In this document: positions 49,381-64,000 of the stretch, piece by piece
How the letters are laid out: each line of letters starts with the position of its first letter
Position numbering within the stretch: position 1 is the first letter of the stretch
Assembly (NCBI RefSeq): GCF_000321225.1
Contig: NW_004450276.1
Span: 3,900,937 to 3,964,936, forward strand
Reading direction: 5' to 3'
Length of the DNA: 64,000 nt
Source of the DNA: Odobenus rosmarus divergens
Lineage: Eukaryota > Chordata > Mammalia > Carnivora > Odobenidae
Program-made: the position numbers and the translations under genes
The notes under the pieces: model-generated
The model's database searches: none
What the model was told of the DNA's origin: nothing
Seen by the model: the letters and a program-made list of their open reading frames with translations, nothing else

Positions 49381-50190
49381 ATGAATTCTTAGATATGACA
49401 CCAAAAGCCCAAGAAAAAAAACAAAACAAAAAGATAAACTGGACTTCATCAAAAATGTTCATGTATCAAAGGATATTATCAAAGGACAACCTACAGAATA
49501 GAAAAAAATATGTGAAATCATACATCTGATTAGAGTTTAATATCCAGAATATATTAAAAAAACTCCTACAACTCAACAACAAAAGAACAACCCAATTAAA
49601 AGCAGCAGACTTTTACAGACATTTCTTCGATATACAAATGGCAAATAAGCACATGAAAATATATATAAATGAATAGGAACTCAGATACTTATATGTCAAC
49701 ATTCTAACATCACAATAGCCAAAAGGTGGAAACAACTCGTGTCTATCATCAGATGAATGAGTAAACAAAGTGTAACATAGGCACACAATGGAGTATTATT
49801 CAGTCATAAAAATTACTGAAGTTCTTATACATGCTGCAATATGGGTGAACCTTGAAAACATTATACTAAGTGGAATAAGCCAGACACAAAAAGATATATA
49901 CTGTACGATTCTGCTTATGTGAAGTACCTAGAATAGGCAAATTCATAGAGACAGAAGGTAAATCAGAAGTTACCCCAGGCTGGAGAAAGAGGAGAATGGG
50001 AAACTATGGTTTAATGACTACTGAGTTTCTATTTCTGGTGATGAAAACATTTTGTAAATAGACAGAGGCGATGATTGCAAAACACTGTGAAAATATTGAA
50101 AGCCCCTGAATTATACACTGAAAAGTGGTTAAAATGTCAAATTTTATGTTATACCTATTCACCATTTATAAAAATAATTAATAAAATTAA
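49381..50190 (+). mobile_element. Ancient L1 (L1M type) 3' end
   Basis: Starts again at an upstream point of the L1 (aactggacttcatcaaaaat). It runs through caatggagtattattcagtc and ggaataagccagacacaaaa to aattatacactgaaaagtgg, an older and distinct L1 3' end. Confidence 0.75.
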
Positions 50191-53439
<3,249 letters not shown>

Positions 53440-54099
53440 TAAGAGGAATGTTTTAACAGAGTTATTTTATTGGGAATGGGAAGGAGTTTTAGTTCTTCTA
53501 GATGTGCAATGAGAATTTTCCATTCCAGGGCAGATTCAATCTGTTTGTAAAGTTAGTTCACTGTTAAGTGGCTTTGTGGTCACTGTTCATACTCAACAAG
53601 AGCTGACAAATTTGGAAAATATCGGTTTAACCCAGAGTATTAGTCAGCTACCCATAGTAACTCTTTATTGACTGTTCTTTGTATTCTATTCCCAAAGACA
53701 AAAGGGAGGACAGCATTCCGTGCTGTACTTTAAATTTAGGTGTGAGCAGTAAAGGGCTATTACCTGATAATTTAGAATACCAAAGGAGAAATTAAAGTGT
53801 ATTCATCTTTCTTGGGACCTTTTAGGGCTATTCCTTATCAGTACACTAAGTATTCTAGAGAGAAAATGAAGTAAAATCTTTCTCATCTCTTTCTTAAGTA
53901 GATAATATGAGCATTCACTTAGATATAAAATAGGATTAGCCATGACGCATCACTTCTTGTCTTCGAAAACCTCCTTACATCTGATTTTAGAAATATTTTA
54001 TCAGATTCATTCTTGTCAAAGTGAGTATATAGAAAGCTAAAGTGTTCATTTCTCCTCTATTATTTTTAAATGAGAATAGGCCACAAACAGTTGTTACCA

Positions 54100-54165
54100 T
54101 TATTTAAATGAGTAATAAGGTGCCAGATTAGATGATTTCTAGTAGTTTTGGAACCTTGGTTGATA
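54100..54165 (+). mobile_element. MIR3-like fragment
   Basis: ccagattagatgatttctag...tttggaaccttg resembles the 'ggactagatgatctctaaggtccctt' segment of MIR-type SINEs. A short and weak match. Confidence 0.35.
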
Positions 54166-54989
54166 TGGCTGAAGTCTAACACTTGACTTTTTAATTTGTG
54201 TTTTATTCAATAATGATGACATATATACTTTTAGTATTATTTTGGTAGGAATGAAAACAAGGAATATTTCCTAGAGCACAAAGAAAATTAATTTGGATGA
54301 TCTGTCAAGTCAATCAAGACACAGAGTAAAACTTAAAATGTAGCCGCCGCCACCCCCCCGCTTCAAATGGATAGTAAATAAATAAATGCATATTTAGGAA
54401 GCCTATGGTATCTTTTTGGCAAAGTAGGTAGGTGTAATACAAACCTACTTTCATTTTAGGAAAGGAAAGAAAATTTAATCTTTTTAAAAAAATCTTCAGT
54501 TTAACATTTAGGATCCAAAAGATACAAATGATATAAGGAAATCAAATGTAGTGTTTTATATTTGGCATTTTTTATATTAATATCTTATAAACTTGTAATA
54601 ATTAAAAAGCTGCTAGGAAGGTATTGTGCATCTTTTACTTTCTACTGAGAAATGGCCTTTCTGGCACACGGGTGGGGGTTCATATCAAAGACCCACCTTT
54701 CAAGGTGCTTTCAAAACTCTACTATGTTTGCATATGGCAGTGCAGTCGATGACTCTAGAGAAACTTGGAAGCAATTTCCTTTTTTCTATCCAAATAAAAA
54801 AATAATAATTCCTCTTTCACATTTTTTTCCTTCCATTAAGAAAGGCTAGAGAAGAAATTCTGCCACAGTTCTTAAACTTCGTTGCTGCTTTGATTTCTAT
54901 TGTTTCAAAAAACAATGACTTTGTATTAAACTACGTATACCTTTCCTGACTTTGTAACAGAGAAATAGACTTCCCCAAAATACTCTTCC

Positions 54990-55700
54990 AAAACCTCTTA
55001 GAGAAAATTCTCAAATTCTAATATAGAAATTGTAAGAATAGTATAATGAACTGCCATGTATCCATCTCCCAACTTCCATCATTATCAACCCCTGGTCATT
55101 CTTGTTTCACCTCTACACCACCCATTCCCACTATACACCAGAATGGTGGTGTTGGTTTATTTTTGTTTTTTTAAGACTGTTTTGTTTAGAGCTGTTTTAG
55201 GTTCATAGCAAAATTGAGCAAAAGGCACAGACAGTTCTCATATATCCCCAGCCCCACAAACACATGGTCTCTCCCATTATCAACATCCTACACCAGAATG
55301 GTACATGAGTTACACTGACAAATCTGTATCTACCCATCAACCAGAGTCCATAGTTTACATTAGGGTTCATTCTTGGTGTCAACCAGGGTATTTTTAAACA
55401 AATCCCAGATATCATTAAATTTCACCTGTGAAGACTTTAGTTATAACATTAAGGGATAAAGACTTTAAAAAAATATAACCACAGTATCATACCTAAACAT
55501 TTAATAATTCCTTGATGCCATTAAATATTCAATCAGTGTTCAACCTACCCCAACTGTCTCATAAATAAATAGGGGGGTTATATTTGTTGTTGTTGCTATA
55601 TTTTTAAAATCAGGATGGATATAAGGTATTTCATCCAAATTGATAGACAAGTCTCCTAAGACTCTTTTAATCTATAGGCTCCATTTTCTCGCTCATGTTT
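54990..55700 (-). mobile_element. Ancient L1 3' region
   Basis: Antisense old L1 signature: gttttaggttcatagcaaaa, acagttctcatatatcccca, tttacattagggttcattct, tgtctcataaataaat. Confidence 0.55.
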
Positions 55701-56164
55701 TCTTTCACTTTGTTGAAGAAATCAGTGTTTGTACTATTAGAACTTTCCACATTTTAGGTTTTCTAATATACTCTGTATAATATAACTCTCTCAACTAAAA
55801 GTCAGGTTTGTTTTGTAATTTTTTTTGTTTTGTTTAACTCAACTATGATCAATACAGCAGACTTACAGAAATCAGCACCACAGAAAGAGGTAGTCCAGAT
55901 TCTGCCACTGAACTTCCCCATCCCACCAGAGGTGAGGCTAAGGCAGTGACTCCTATGCCCCAAAGGCCTTGGACACAGATCAACCTTAGGTCTGTCAGCA
56001 GTGTAGGCAGTGTGGACTGTAGGTACTAGGGGGAGAGTCAGGAATGTTCTAGTTATTACTGCAGTGGAAATCCATTAAAAACTCATTGTATTCTGCATGA
56101 TCTGGAAAGAAGTCTGTTACTTTAATGCCTAAAATCCTAACCTCTTCAATGTGTTTTTCTTTAG

Positions 56165-56245
56165 AGTTCTGTATACTCCTTCTCAAATCCATTATATGGC
56201 ACAACATCAGGATGCCTGGAGACCATAACTAATCATCTGAAATAG
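56165..56245 (+). CDS. MALRD1: Terminal coding exon, second FxNPxY motif and stop
   Basis: After acceptor ttttctttag the frame opens in phase 0 and encodes SSVYSFSNPLYGTTSG, then CLETITNHLK and a TAG stop at 56243-56245. FSNPLY is a second FxNPxY endocytosis signal, 22 residues after the first, and both are followed by Gly. The whole cytosolic tail (from NRKVPV) is close to 58 residues. The final two exons match my recollection of the human MALRD1 C-terminus (NPVYGNW and NPLYGTTSG blocks), which is the basis for the gene symbol. An unrelated LDL-receptor-like membrane protein cannot be excluded without a search. Confidence 0.68.
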   Translation, partial: SSVYSFSNPLYGTTSGCLETITNHLK

Positions 56246-56490
56246 TACCATCCAAATCAAGTATGATCTAGGATATGTAATTTGTAAAATCCTACTCTGA
56301 AACCTGACAGAAACTCATCTTATGCAATAGTAAAAATAGAAGGGATTCAGAATACTAGCGTAATTATTATGTTTACAAATAAATTTTCTTACTGAATATA
56401 TTAAATGTTTTCATGGAATCTGAATCAGAACCTTATATTCTTTGTATATCTCAATATTTTAATAAAATGTTCTACTTGAATTTCTTATTT
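56246..56490 (+). other. 3' UTR with two AATAAA polyadenylation signals
   Basis: Canonical AATAAA hexamers occur at 56378-56383 and 56461-56466, about 135 and 215 nt after the stop codon. T-rich sequence follows the second one (from about 56485). The transcript probably ends near 56400 or 56485. The exact cleavage site cannot be seen from sequence alone. Confidence 0.55.
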
Positions 56491-57850
56491 TCTTTTGATT
56501 TTTATCATGGTCAGTTTTTTTAAATTACAAATCAAATTGTTTTATATCCTGCATATAAATAAGTGCTAAAATGCTTATTTAAATGAGATAGAGCTTAAAA
56601 ACAAGAATAAGTTAGTATACATATTAGCAGGAATGGACAAATCATACCAATCCTAATACACATAATCATGAGTAAAATTTATTTATGCATCTTGAAAAAA
56701 ATGTGAAATTGTCAGCCTAAACTTGCTTTTATTCAAATAATTATTTAACACATATCTTCATATTGATATAAAAATAATACTGAAATACATGAGTTAAAAA
56801 GCTTTGGACTTCAATAAACTGAAAAATCCCTATACCAATTGTTTAAATAATGTGGCAATTATTATCCCTAAAAATCAGGAAATTGGGAGATAGAGAACTT
56901 CTTTTGGTTGGTATTTGCAAAAGCTCCATGCCTTCAGCAAGGACTCTGGTTATTTATAAGTTTCAGTTCCTAGATTTTGTTCTCAGGCTAGCTCCCCGAC
57001 AGGTTAGAGGATAGCTTTATAAGCTGCACCACTGTTGCATTCACAATGAAGTTCAGAGGCAGGAAAGGGGCCATTTTTTCTTGTGTCACTTTTTACCAAC
57101 AAGAAAACCCTTATCAGGATGCACTCCCAGCAACAGCACTCTTATCGTCCAGGAGAGACATGGAGCCCATGCCAAGCCAACCTCTCCAAAGGTGATGAGG
57201 CCACCGTGGCTGGCAGACACCCTTCACTATACCCACTAGGCTGAGAACAGACCCATGAAGCTCTCTGACAAGTACTTGAGGGTAGATACTTGAACAAAAT
57301 TAGAGGATAGTTAGGACCAAGAATGTGACATAGCCATATAACAAGCAACTATCTTCATCTGCTCTAATAATAAGGGTAATGTTCCTTGCAATCTATTGGA
57401 TACAGACAAAATTAGTGATCAGTAACCTGCTGGCCTCTGTTCTTAAGGGTTTGGAGAGAAGAACAAAAAGTTCAGAAATTACTATCACATGATCATTTAG
57501 AACGTTCCTCAGCCCAATGTAAGTTCAGTTATATACAATATAAGGTTCACTACCAACATATTAGTGCTTTTTGTGAGACTACAGACAGGAAAAAAATATA
57601 TTGTTGTTCATTAGCCTTCCAATAGATTAATCTCAAATTTTATCCCTGTTAACTGTTTTGAAGCCCATTAACTGCATTCTAGTTGCACTCTCTCTGATTA
57701 TCTTTTCCTAACTGCCGCTCTCCTATTGACATCAACATTTCTGATCTAGAAAAATTGACACAAGAGAGAAACACTTATTCTTGTTGTTGAAGTGTGGCCC
57801 CTAGCATTGTGGTACATATACATTTTGGGAAGCTGCATTTATTTTAGCTT
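56491..57850 (+). other. Intergenic sequence after the gene
   Basis: No gene or clear repeat. Confidence 0.45.
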
Positions 57851-57862
57851 AAAACTATCATC

Positions 57863-58061
57863 AGGGGTGCCTGGGGGGAGCAGTCGGTTAAGTGCCCAAC
57901 TCTTGGTTTTGGCTCAGGTGGTGATCTCAAGTCAGGAAATCAAGCCCTGTGTCAGGCTCCACTCTCTCTCTCTCTCTCGCTCAAGACTCTCTCTCCCTCT
58001 CCCAGTGCTCTCTCTCTCTCTCTCAAATAAATAATTGAATCTCAAAAAACAAAATGAAACA
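57863..58061 (+). mobile_element. CAN-SINE, diverged
   Basis: Begins aggggtgcctggggggagcag. AAAACTATCATC at 57851-57862 and 58062-58073 is a perfect 12-bp duplication. Confidence 0.94.
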
Positions 58062-58073
58062 AAAACTATCATC

Positions 58074-59045
58074 CAGATACATTCAGGATCTTTGCCTAAG
58101 CTTATAGGAGTGTGTCAAAATTCAAATACAGTTTTAGTAAAAGACTCAAGGCATGAAAAATGTAGGAACAATGCCATTTTACAAAAGATAATAGCAATGA
58201 TTATCCAACTTAAATTGGCTTGTTTCATAAGAATACTGAGGAAATCATGACATACAGGTAGCTCCAAATTGAGGGTAACAGAAATCAACAGAGACTAGAA
58301 ATTAAGGTATTCGAGTAGTCAAATTTTTCTTCAGGTACAAGTTATATGCCCCCTAAAATGTTTAAATCAAACATTTTGTGAGGTCTTATAAATACATATG
58401 GCAATTCTATGAGACTAAAAGAATGAAACTGATTTTTTCTTATCCAATAGATAGAAGAGGTATGTGTTTATGTTGTTTTCATAATTTAATTTGACATTCA
58501 GAAATAAAAAATTTGTTTTTATTTGCATTGTTCTTCCTCTGGCAACTTTATGATGTAAGTCCAAATCTGCACCACTGTGATTTTAAAAATATAAAAAAGA
58601 AGAAGAAAAATAGAGAAAGGAAGAACAAGAAGTATACAGAGTTCACAAATTATATAATTCAGCTTTAAATCATGAAAAGATATTGTATGGTGACTAACAT
58701 AATAAAATAAAATAAATTTTAAAAAAATAATAATAAATCATTTTTTTTTTTCAAATTTCACACAGGACACAGAATCCATTGGAAGTATTTTTTTTTAAGC
58801 CAGTGAATGTCAGGAGAATGGATCCCAATGAGTAGGGCTGATTCTTAGGGTTTTTAGTGCATAATATTTAAGACAACATCTTGTTAACTGAATTCATGTG
58901 ACCAAGGTATTTCCCAAAATACACTATAAGCACATAATATTAATAATAGCAACAACAAATGATGATAAGTACTGATTATCTGAAAAATGCTGTTTAACTA
59001 TTTTACATGTTTTAACTCAGATAAATGTAAACACCATACTGTATA
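58074..59045 (+). other. Intergenic sequence with a possible L1 tail
   Basis: gtatggtgactaacataata and an AAATAAAATAAA run near 58690-58740 look like the end of a carnivore L1 tail. The remainder is unassigned. Confidence 0.4.
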
Positions 59046-59285
59046 CTATGGTAGTCAGCCACATGTAGACATTTAATATGAAATTTACATTAATTGTAAA
59101 TTTCATATTTGAAATTTACATTAATTGTAAATTTCATATTTGAAATTTACAATGTGAAAATGCATCTCCTCAGTTGCACTAGCCACATTCCAAGTGCTCA
59201 CCAGCCATGTGTGACCAGTGACCACTATAATGGAAAACACTGGAAACATTTTCATCATATAAAGTTCTCTCACACAGCACTGTTT
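59046..59285. mobile_element. hAT-type MITE (MER3-like) with internal tandem repeat
   Basis: gtagtcagccacatgtagac at the left, then ctcctcagttgcactagcca, cattccaagtgctcaccagc, ccactataatggaaaacact and cattttcatcatataaagtt in the known order of a mammalian MITE. Its AT-rich middle holds the repeat units at 59080-59156. The family name is from memory. Confidence 0.55.
59080..59156. repeat. 31-bp tandem units, each an inverted repeat
   Basis: Units 59080-59110 and 59111-59141 are identical and a third starts at 59142. Each contains GAAATTTACA and its reverse complement TGTAAATTTC separated by TTAAT. Confidence 0.92.
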
Positions 59286-60810
59286 AGAACAATGTTGAAA
59301 TATTTTGCTATAAATGGCATAAAAGTAAGCTCTACAAATCTAATAAGCACTAGAACTGGCCAATTTCTAAAATAATAACAAATTATAAATAAAACAAGCC
59401 ATATTTATCTGAAAGAAAACTAGCAAATATGTGATAAACAAGTACATGTTAACAGTGCTCTCTTGACATATAAATGTCAAATAACATTCTATTATACTAT
59501 ATCTTTGCCTATTCTTTTCTCTACATTTAGATGGCACCTTGAAGAAATTGTGTAAGAATTTGCTTTTCTCTATTAATCTTCTTGACCATCATTTTTCACA
59601 TATATCACCCTAAGAACAAGATTCACGAATCCTTTAAATCCTGTCTTTAGCACATTAAGGGCATGTGCTTCAGGTAAACCAATAATTATATTCATGGAAA
59701 CATCTTTTGCAATAAGTAGTCTTAAGTTTCATTCTTAAAGATAAAAACCAGAGAAAATCCATAAAGAACTGTGACTTTTTTTTTTTAACCCAAAATGCCT
59801 TTAAAATAAGACTTCAAGTATGTATTTCACTGCCAAACCAATGACAGGTTTGTGAGTCTTAATGTTCTTCTGCTTTTCTTTGTATCAACTTGCAAAATGC
59901 TTTCTATTTCATTGCTAATGTGTCTAGAAAACTAGTCCAAGTGTTAATATCTAAAGTTATCATCAAACTCAATATCCTACTCTTTAAATAATTATTTACA
60001 AGTGGAAAGGCACCACACTTCAATGAGCACACACTTTGTGAAATTTCAACGAAACTAGATACATGCCATATCTTGAATTAAAGAACTCTATAACTATGAA
60101 TCAGTTAAAGCATGCATAAAAATAAATAAGTAAATGAATAAACAAAATACTTAAGGACTCACTTAAAAATTCATACTGATTCATGTCATTAAACATTCTA
60201 AAAGAGTGGAGTGCTCTAAAGAGCACATTTTCTTCTCTAGAATGTGGAAGCAAAAATAAAGAGCTTTTTACTTTTCTACATTTGTATACATTTATTTATT
60301 TAGGTCCAGCTCTCGGCCCTATCAAGATGACTTCTTTGAAGTTTTATATTTGTTCAGAGTTGTGCTACTAATAAATCAGCTCAGGAAATTAGCATAAGTT
60401 TATGCAGTCAGTATAATATAATTTGGGGCCAATAAAAAAAAAGCCATCATAAGAGATCAAAAATAGCAGTCCTAGTTTCTCTATCTAGTTTTCCCCCCCA
60501 CAACAGATATTAAGTAAACATTAATCTACTGCTACCATAAACTAATGGTTAAAAAGAAAAATAGTCACTGCGGGGCAATTATAATTGCCATTAATTTGCT
60601 CAACAAATTATTTGTACATAAATATTACATTGAAATAAGTGAGACAGACAGTGTGAGGAGAGTGAATAACAAACACAATATATAATGTGGCTTCCTCCCA
60701 TCTGGAACTTCTATCCTGCCCTATATGGGAACCTCTAAACTTTTCTCTGTTAGTTACTCCAGTGCTAATATATACCTTTAAGCATATAAAGTAAGAAGTT
60801 GATAAAATGA
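59286..60810 (+). other. Intergenic sequence
   Basis: AT-rich. No gene or repeat recognised. Confidence 0.45.
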
Positions 60811-60813
60811 AAT

Positions 60814-60892
60814 AAATATATATATGTATGCACATATATGTGTATGTGTATGTATGTATATGTATGTGTGTGTATACACACACACACACATA
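60814..60892. repeat. TA/TG/CA compound microsatellite
   Basis: atatatatatgtatg, TGTA units, then (CA)n, running directly into a SINE tail. Confidence 0.92.
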
Positions 60893-60894
60893 TT

Positions 60895-61083
60895 TATTTT
60901 AAAGATTTTATTTATTTTTTTGACAGAGAGAGAGCATAAGTAGGCAGAGAGGCAGGCAGAGGGAGAGGGAGAAGCAGGCTCCCCGCTGAGCAGGGAGTCC
61001 GACATGGGGCTCGATCCCAGGACCCTGGGATCATGACCTGAGGCGAAGGCAGCCACTTAACTGACTGAGCCACCCAGGCACCC
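60895..61083 (-). mobile_element. CAN-SINE
   Basis: Near-consensus antisense copy. CACATATT at 60887-60894 and 61084-61091 is the likely target-site duplication, and the insertion is at the edge of the microsatellite. Confidence 0.93.
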
Positions 61084-61269
61084 CACATATTCTTTCAATG
61101 AAGTGGACCAATAAAACTAAATACAAGTTCCTTAAAAAAGAATAATAAATCCCTGATGAAACAACAACAGCAGCAACAAAATAAATCTTTGGTGAAGCAA
61201 ATTATAAGATTAAAATAAACACCTGAGGAAATGAATCAAAGAAAGATTATGCACAAATAGCCTATGTCA

Positions 61270-61840
61270 GAAATGGAAACAGTATAATCACCAGAGTCTA
61301 CCAACAGCGAGAAGGTAATGAAGATATTGTAAAAACCAAAAACAAGAAATATGACAAAAAATATCAAACTTTAGAGGAAATAAATTCCTTGAAAATATAA
61401 TTTTCTAAAACAAACATAAGAAGAAATAGAAAATATAAGCAGTCCTATAGCAAAGTAATTGATCCATACTTAGCGATCTAAAATCTTATGATTCGGGGCA
61501 CCTGGGTGGCTCAGTCGTTAAGCGTCTGCCTTTGGCTCAGGTCATGATCCCAGGGTCCTGGGACTGAGCCCCGCATCAGGCTCCCTGCTCGGCGGGAAGC
61601 CTGCTTCTCCCTCTCCCACTCCCCTGCTTGTGTTCCCTCTCTCACTGTGTCTCTCTCTGTCAAATAAATAAAATCTTAAAAAAATAATAATAAAATAAAA
61701 TACACCATTAAGAGACAATAAAGAATGAATCACAGAGTAAGAGAAGTTATTTGCAACACATAAAACCAATTTATATATCTAATGTATTTTAAAACCCTAC
61801 AAAATCAAAAAGAAAAATGCAAACAAAATTTATTCCAAAT
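61270..61840 (+). pseudogene. Old L1 ORF2 fragment, split by a SINE
   Basis: agaagaaatagaaaatataa (before the SINE) and gagaagttatttgcaacaca (after it) are L1 ORF2 sequence in a diverged state. Confidence 0.55.
61495..61690 (+). mobile_element. CAN-SINE, young copy
   Basis: Begins ggggcacctgggtggctcag. Full head, CT-rich region and AAATAAAATC tail. No clear duplication by eye. Confidence 0.92.
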
Positions 61841-64000
61841 TCTTTCTATGAGGCCAGCATTTCCCAGATACTAAAACTAGATAAAGACAATACCAAAAAA
61901 GAGAACTACTGGCCAGTATCTCTGATGAATGTAGATGTAAAATCCTCAACAAAATATTAGCAAACCAAATCCAACAACATTAAAAAGTCATTAAAAAAGT
62001 CATCACAATGATCCAGTGGGATTTATTTCAGGGACGCAAGGGTGGTTCAATATTCGCAAATCAATCAACGTAATGCATCACTTTAACAAGAAAAGGGATT
62101 AAAAAAATAATTTAACAGACACAGAAAAAGCATCTGACCAAATACAACACCCACTCATGATAAAAACTCTCAACAAAGTAGCTTTAGAGGGAACATACCA
62201 CAAAAAAATAAAAAAAAAAAAAATACATAACAACAACAACAAAACACAAAAAAACAAAAAAAACATAATAAAGGTCATATATGAAAAGACCACAGCCAAC
62301 ATCAAACTCAAGAGTGAAAAACTGAGAGCTTTTCCTCTAAGATCAGGAAGAGAAACAAGAATGTCCACTCTCATCACTTGTATTAAACATAGTACTGGAA
62401 GTCCTAGGCACACCAGTCAGACAAGAAAAAGAAATAAAAGACATCCAAATTGGTAAGGAAAAAGTAAAACTTACACTATTTGCTGATAATATGACACTAG
62501 CTATAGAAAATCCTAAAGACTCCACCAAAAAAACTACTAGAACTGATAAATTCGGTAAGGGCACAGGATAAAAAAATCAATATACAGAAATCTGTTGCAT
62601 TTCTACACACTAATAATGAAGTAGCAAAAAGAGAAATTAAGAAAACAATCCCATTCACAATTGTACCAAAAATAATTAAATACCTAGAAATAAACTTAAC
62701 CAAGGAGGTGAAAGATTTGTACTCTGAAAACTATAAAAAACATGGATTAAAAAAACTGATGATGACAAACAAATGGAAAGATATTCCATACTCATGGACT
62801 GGGGAAATGGATACTGTTGAAATGTCATACTACCCAATGCAATCTACACATTTAATGCAATCCTTATGAAAATACCTATAGCATGTTTCACAGAACTAGA
62901 ACAAAGACTCCTAAAACTGGTATGGAACCACAAAAGACCCTGAATAGCAAGAGTAATCTTTAAAAACAAGAAGAATACTGGAGGTATCACAATCCCAGAT
63001 TTCAAGATACACTACAAAGCTACAGCAATCAAAACAGTATGGTATTGGCACAAAAACAGACACATAAATCAATGGAACAGAATAGAGATCCCAGAAATAA
63101 ACCCATGTGTTTATGGTCACTTAAACTTCAACAAAGGTGGCAAGAATATATAATGGTAAAAAGACAGTCTCTTCTACAAATAATGTTGGGAAAACTGGAC
63201 AACTACATGCAAAAGAATCAAACAGAACAACTTTCTTTCACCATACACAAAATAAACTCAAAATGTATTAAAGACCTAAATGTGAGACCTTAAATCACAA
63301 AAATCCTAGAATAGAGCACAGGCAGTAATATCTCTGACATCAGCCACAGTAATATTTTTCAAGGTATGTCTCCTAAAGTAAGGGAAACAAAAGCAAAGTA
63401 CTGGGACTACATCAAAATAAAAAGCTTCTGCAAAGCAAAGGAAGCAATCAAGAAAACTAAAAGACAATCTACTGAATTGGAGAAGATATTTGCAAATGAC
63501 ATATATGAAAAAGGGTTAGTATCCAAAATATATAAAGAACTTATACAACTCAACACCAAAGACACAAATAATCCAAATGACAAATGGGCAGAAGACATGT
63601 ATGGACATTTCCTCAAAAAAGCATACAGATAGCCAACAGACACAGGAAAAGATGCTCAACCTCACCAATCATCAGGGAAATGTGAATCAAAATCACAATA
63701 AGGTATCACTTCACACCTGTCAAAATGGCTAAAATCAGAAACAGAGGAAAACAACAAGTGTTGACAAGGTTGTGGAGATAAAGGAAAACTTGTGATGGGA
63801 ATATAAACTGATGCCACTGTGGAAAACAGTATGGAGATTCCTCAAAAAATTAAAAATAGAATGGCCATAGGATCCAGTAATTCCACTATTGGGTATTTAC
63901 CCAGAGAATATGAAAACACTAATTTGAAAAGATATATGCACCCCTATGTTTACTGCAGCATTATTTACAATAGCTAAATTACAGAAAACCCAAGTGTCCA
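61841..64000 (+). pseudogene. L1 ORF2, plus strand, running off the right edge
   Basis: From ctatgaggccagcatttccc the ORF2 reverse-transcriptase region is recognisable (gggatttatttcagggacgc; active-site region near ctatttgctgataatatgac at 62478-62497 where FADD would be expected). The C-terminus follows (63039-63293 and 63366-63632: [25 protein letters not shown]). Stops and indels are frequent. The 3' UTR begins before 64000. Confidence 0.85.

Overview
The window looks like nuclear DNA from a carnivoran mammal, most likely a non-canid caniform (bear, seal or mustelid type). About 25 tRNA-Lys-derived CAN-SINEs are present on both strands, many with intact target-site duplications. Their consensus is not the dog SINEC_Cf type and not the cat type. 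L1 copies carry the carnivore L1 5' end (AAGATGGCGGAGGA read on the minus strand). The rest is AT-rich intronic or intergenic sequence with old MIR, L2, L1M and hAT remnants. There are no operons, CRISPR arrays or bacterial features.

One protein-coding gene is supported: the 3' end of a plus-strand gene for a single-pass membrane protein. Four coding exons join in frame across consensus splice sites: 22116-22199 (juxtamembrane), 22289-22385 (transmembrane helix), 53274-53349 and 56165-56245 (cytoplasmic tail and stop). Two AATAAA signals follow at 56378 and 56461. The tail carries two LDL-receptor-type endocytosis motifs, FVNPVY and FSNPLY, one in each of the last two exons. I assign it tentatively to MALRD1 (DIET1, a MAM/LDL-receptor class A protein); the name rests on memory of the tail and was not searched. 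Positions 1-22115 would then be an upstream intron, 22386-53273 a 30.9-kb intron, and everything after about 56.5 kb intergenic.

Layout. 1-455: 5' end of a minus-strand L1 running off the left edge. 0.46-7.8 kb: sparse intron with SINEs, a MIR split by MER5A, and other MIRs. 7.8-16.7 kb: two consecutive minus-strand L1 blocks, the first containing a minisatellite of about 70-bp units (9.83-10.76 kb). 17.1-21.1 kb: an old minus-strand L1 hosting a younger L1 that has lost nearly all of ORF2, then a SINE pair. 22.1-22.4 kb: two exons. 22.9-28.1 kb: a scrambled L1 block with two nearly identical inverted 460-bp arms and a poly(A)-only insertion. 28.1-48.2 kb: mostly unique intron with an inactive hAT transposon (41.0-42.6 kb), L2 and MIR relics and a SINE cluster (43.6-45.6 kb). 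48.7-50.2 kb: rearranged L1 pieces. 53.3 and 56.2 kb: terminal exons. 56.5-64 kb: intergenic DNA ending in a plus-strand L1 that runs off the right edge.

I see no new enzymatic or defence system. The more interesting signals are the dual FxNPxY tail, an 89-nt intron whose retention would change the C-terminus, the inverted L1/SINE arms, an A-tract with a perfect target-site duplication and no element body, and recurrent internal A-runs in four plus-strand SINEs. All coordinates and family calls come from reading by eye.
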